DNA of 9,289 nt from SAR116 cluster bacterium (GTDB taxonomy: Bacteria; Pseudomonadota; Alphaproteobacteria; Puniceispirillales; UBA1172), in the NCBI GenBank assembly GCA_002691725.1, contig NZIT01000040.1:1-9289 (forward strand). Direction: 5' to 3'. Below, piece after piece: positions 8,892 to 9,289 of this stretch. Made by a program: the position numbers and the translations under genes. The notes below the pieces were generated by a model, which saw only the letters and a list, made by a program, of their open reading frames with translations, was not told where the DNA came from and searched no databases. Position 1 is the stretch's first letter; each line of letters opens with the position of its first letter.

Positions 8892-9289
8892 GATTTTCGC
8901 TGTGGGCTGGGCTGTGTGCTGGGCTGTGGGCTAGTTTGGGGCCGTGCCAATAAGGCGACAGCAATTTTCATGACTAGCTGTTCGAGCAAATCTGTTCCAT
9001 GACTAGCGGTAAAGCTATTGGTCTCTTTGCCAGCTAGCATAAGCAACGCCGCGCCAGTTATCCCGGGCAGGTCTTCGGGCAGGCGAACAAAGGCAACACT
9101 TTGGGGATGAGCTATATTGACTATATCGCATACCGCTTGTTGGGCGGTATTAAGTGACCCTAAAAACATCCCGTTATCACATGTGAGTTTATTTAATTCA
9201 GCCGCCGTTATGACGCTAACATGGCTTAGATCAGCAAAGCCACTATCCGGGCTAACCAACAGTCGTGCCGCCGCTACATCAAGGATTTC
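8888..9289 (-). CDS. DUF484 family protein, N-terminal part missing
   Basis: The frame is open to the right edge of the window, adding EILDVAAARL before the TTG at 9259, so that TTG is internal and about 133 C-terminal residues are present. The family usually has about 200-230 residues. The part present looks like the GAF-like C-terminal half of DUF484: the start resembles the 'LDVxxAxL' strand, then VAFVRLPEDLPGITGAALLML, followed by a segment ending in GTDLLEQLVMKIAVALL that corresponds to the usual terminal helix. The function is unknown. The identification rests on this pattern plus the direct overlap with xerC, a conserved neighbourhood. The C-terminus carries an odd Ser/Pro/Gln repeat tail (SPQPSTQPSPQRKS) that the family does not usually have, as far as I recall. 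No membrane segment or signal peptide is visible. Confidence 0.75.
   Translation of the reverse strand, partial: EILDVAAARLLVSPDSGFADLSHVSVITAAELNKLTCDNGMFLGSLNTAQQAVCDIVNIAHPQSVAFVRLPEDLPGITGAALLMLAGKETNSFTASHGTDLLEQLVMKIAVALLARPQTSPQPSTQPSPQRKS
8900..8932 (-). repeat. 12-base tandem repeat at the 3' end of the DUF484 gene
   Basis: On the minus strand, AGCCCACAGCCC, AGCACACAGCCC and a partial AGCCCACAG follow each other (8932-8900), encoding SPQP, STQP and SPQ. The copies differ at one base. They sit within the last 15 codons before the ATGA overlap with xerC, so they also lie about 10-40 bases upstream of the xerC start. Confidence 0.75.

Overview
The window looks like chromosomal core-metabolism DNA from an alphaproteobacterium. 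The gene order zapE/AFG1-type ATPase, mdh, sucA, sucB, lpd is a known alphaproteobacterial arrangement, and the DUF484-xerC pair is also widely conserved in Proteobacteria. Base composition is moderate (roughly half GC by eye), with many ATT/ATC, GAT and TTG/CTT codons. That would suit a marine lineage such as the SAR116/Puniceispirillum group better than a high-GC soil alphaproteobacterium, but this placement is a guess.

Layout: (1) 1-1004, plus strand, the 3' part of a ZapE/AFG1-like P-loop ATPase, cut by the window edge. (2) 1005-1211, a gap of about 207 bases that probably carries the control region of the TCA operon, including a near-perfect palindrome at 1109-1129. (3) 1212-7971, plus strand, four closely spaced complete genes: malate dehydrogenase (mdh), then the E1 (sucA), E2 (sucB) and E3 (lpd) parts of the 2-oxoglutarate dehydrogenase complex. 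The gaps are only 36, 32 and 17 bases, so they are probably one transcript. (4) 7972-7997, a 26-base gap between convergent genes. (5) 7998-9289, minus strand, DUF484 (cut by the window edge) followed by xerC, with a 4-base ATGA overlap.

How the genes work together: SucA decarboxylates 2-oxoglutarate on thiamine diphosphate, SucB transfers the succinyl group to CoA through its lipoyl arm, Lpd reoxidises the lipoyl group and makes NADH, and Mdh performs the last oxidation of the cycle. sucC and sucD (succinyl-CoA synthetase), which sit between mdh and sucA in many alphaproteobacteria, are missing from that position. XerC is a chromosome-dimer resolution recombinase, and DUF484 is its usual neighbour of unknown role.

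I see no RNA genes, CRISPR array, insertion sequence, phage genes or undescribed multi-gene system. The points worth a second look are small: the operator-like palindrome upstream of mdh, the missing sucCD, a duplicated ribosome-binding-like element at the sucA start, and short in-frame tandem repeats or low-complexity linkers in SucA, SucB and the DUF484 protein.
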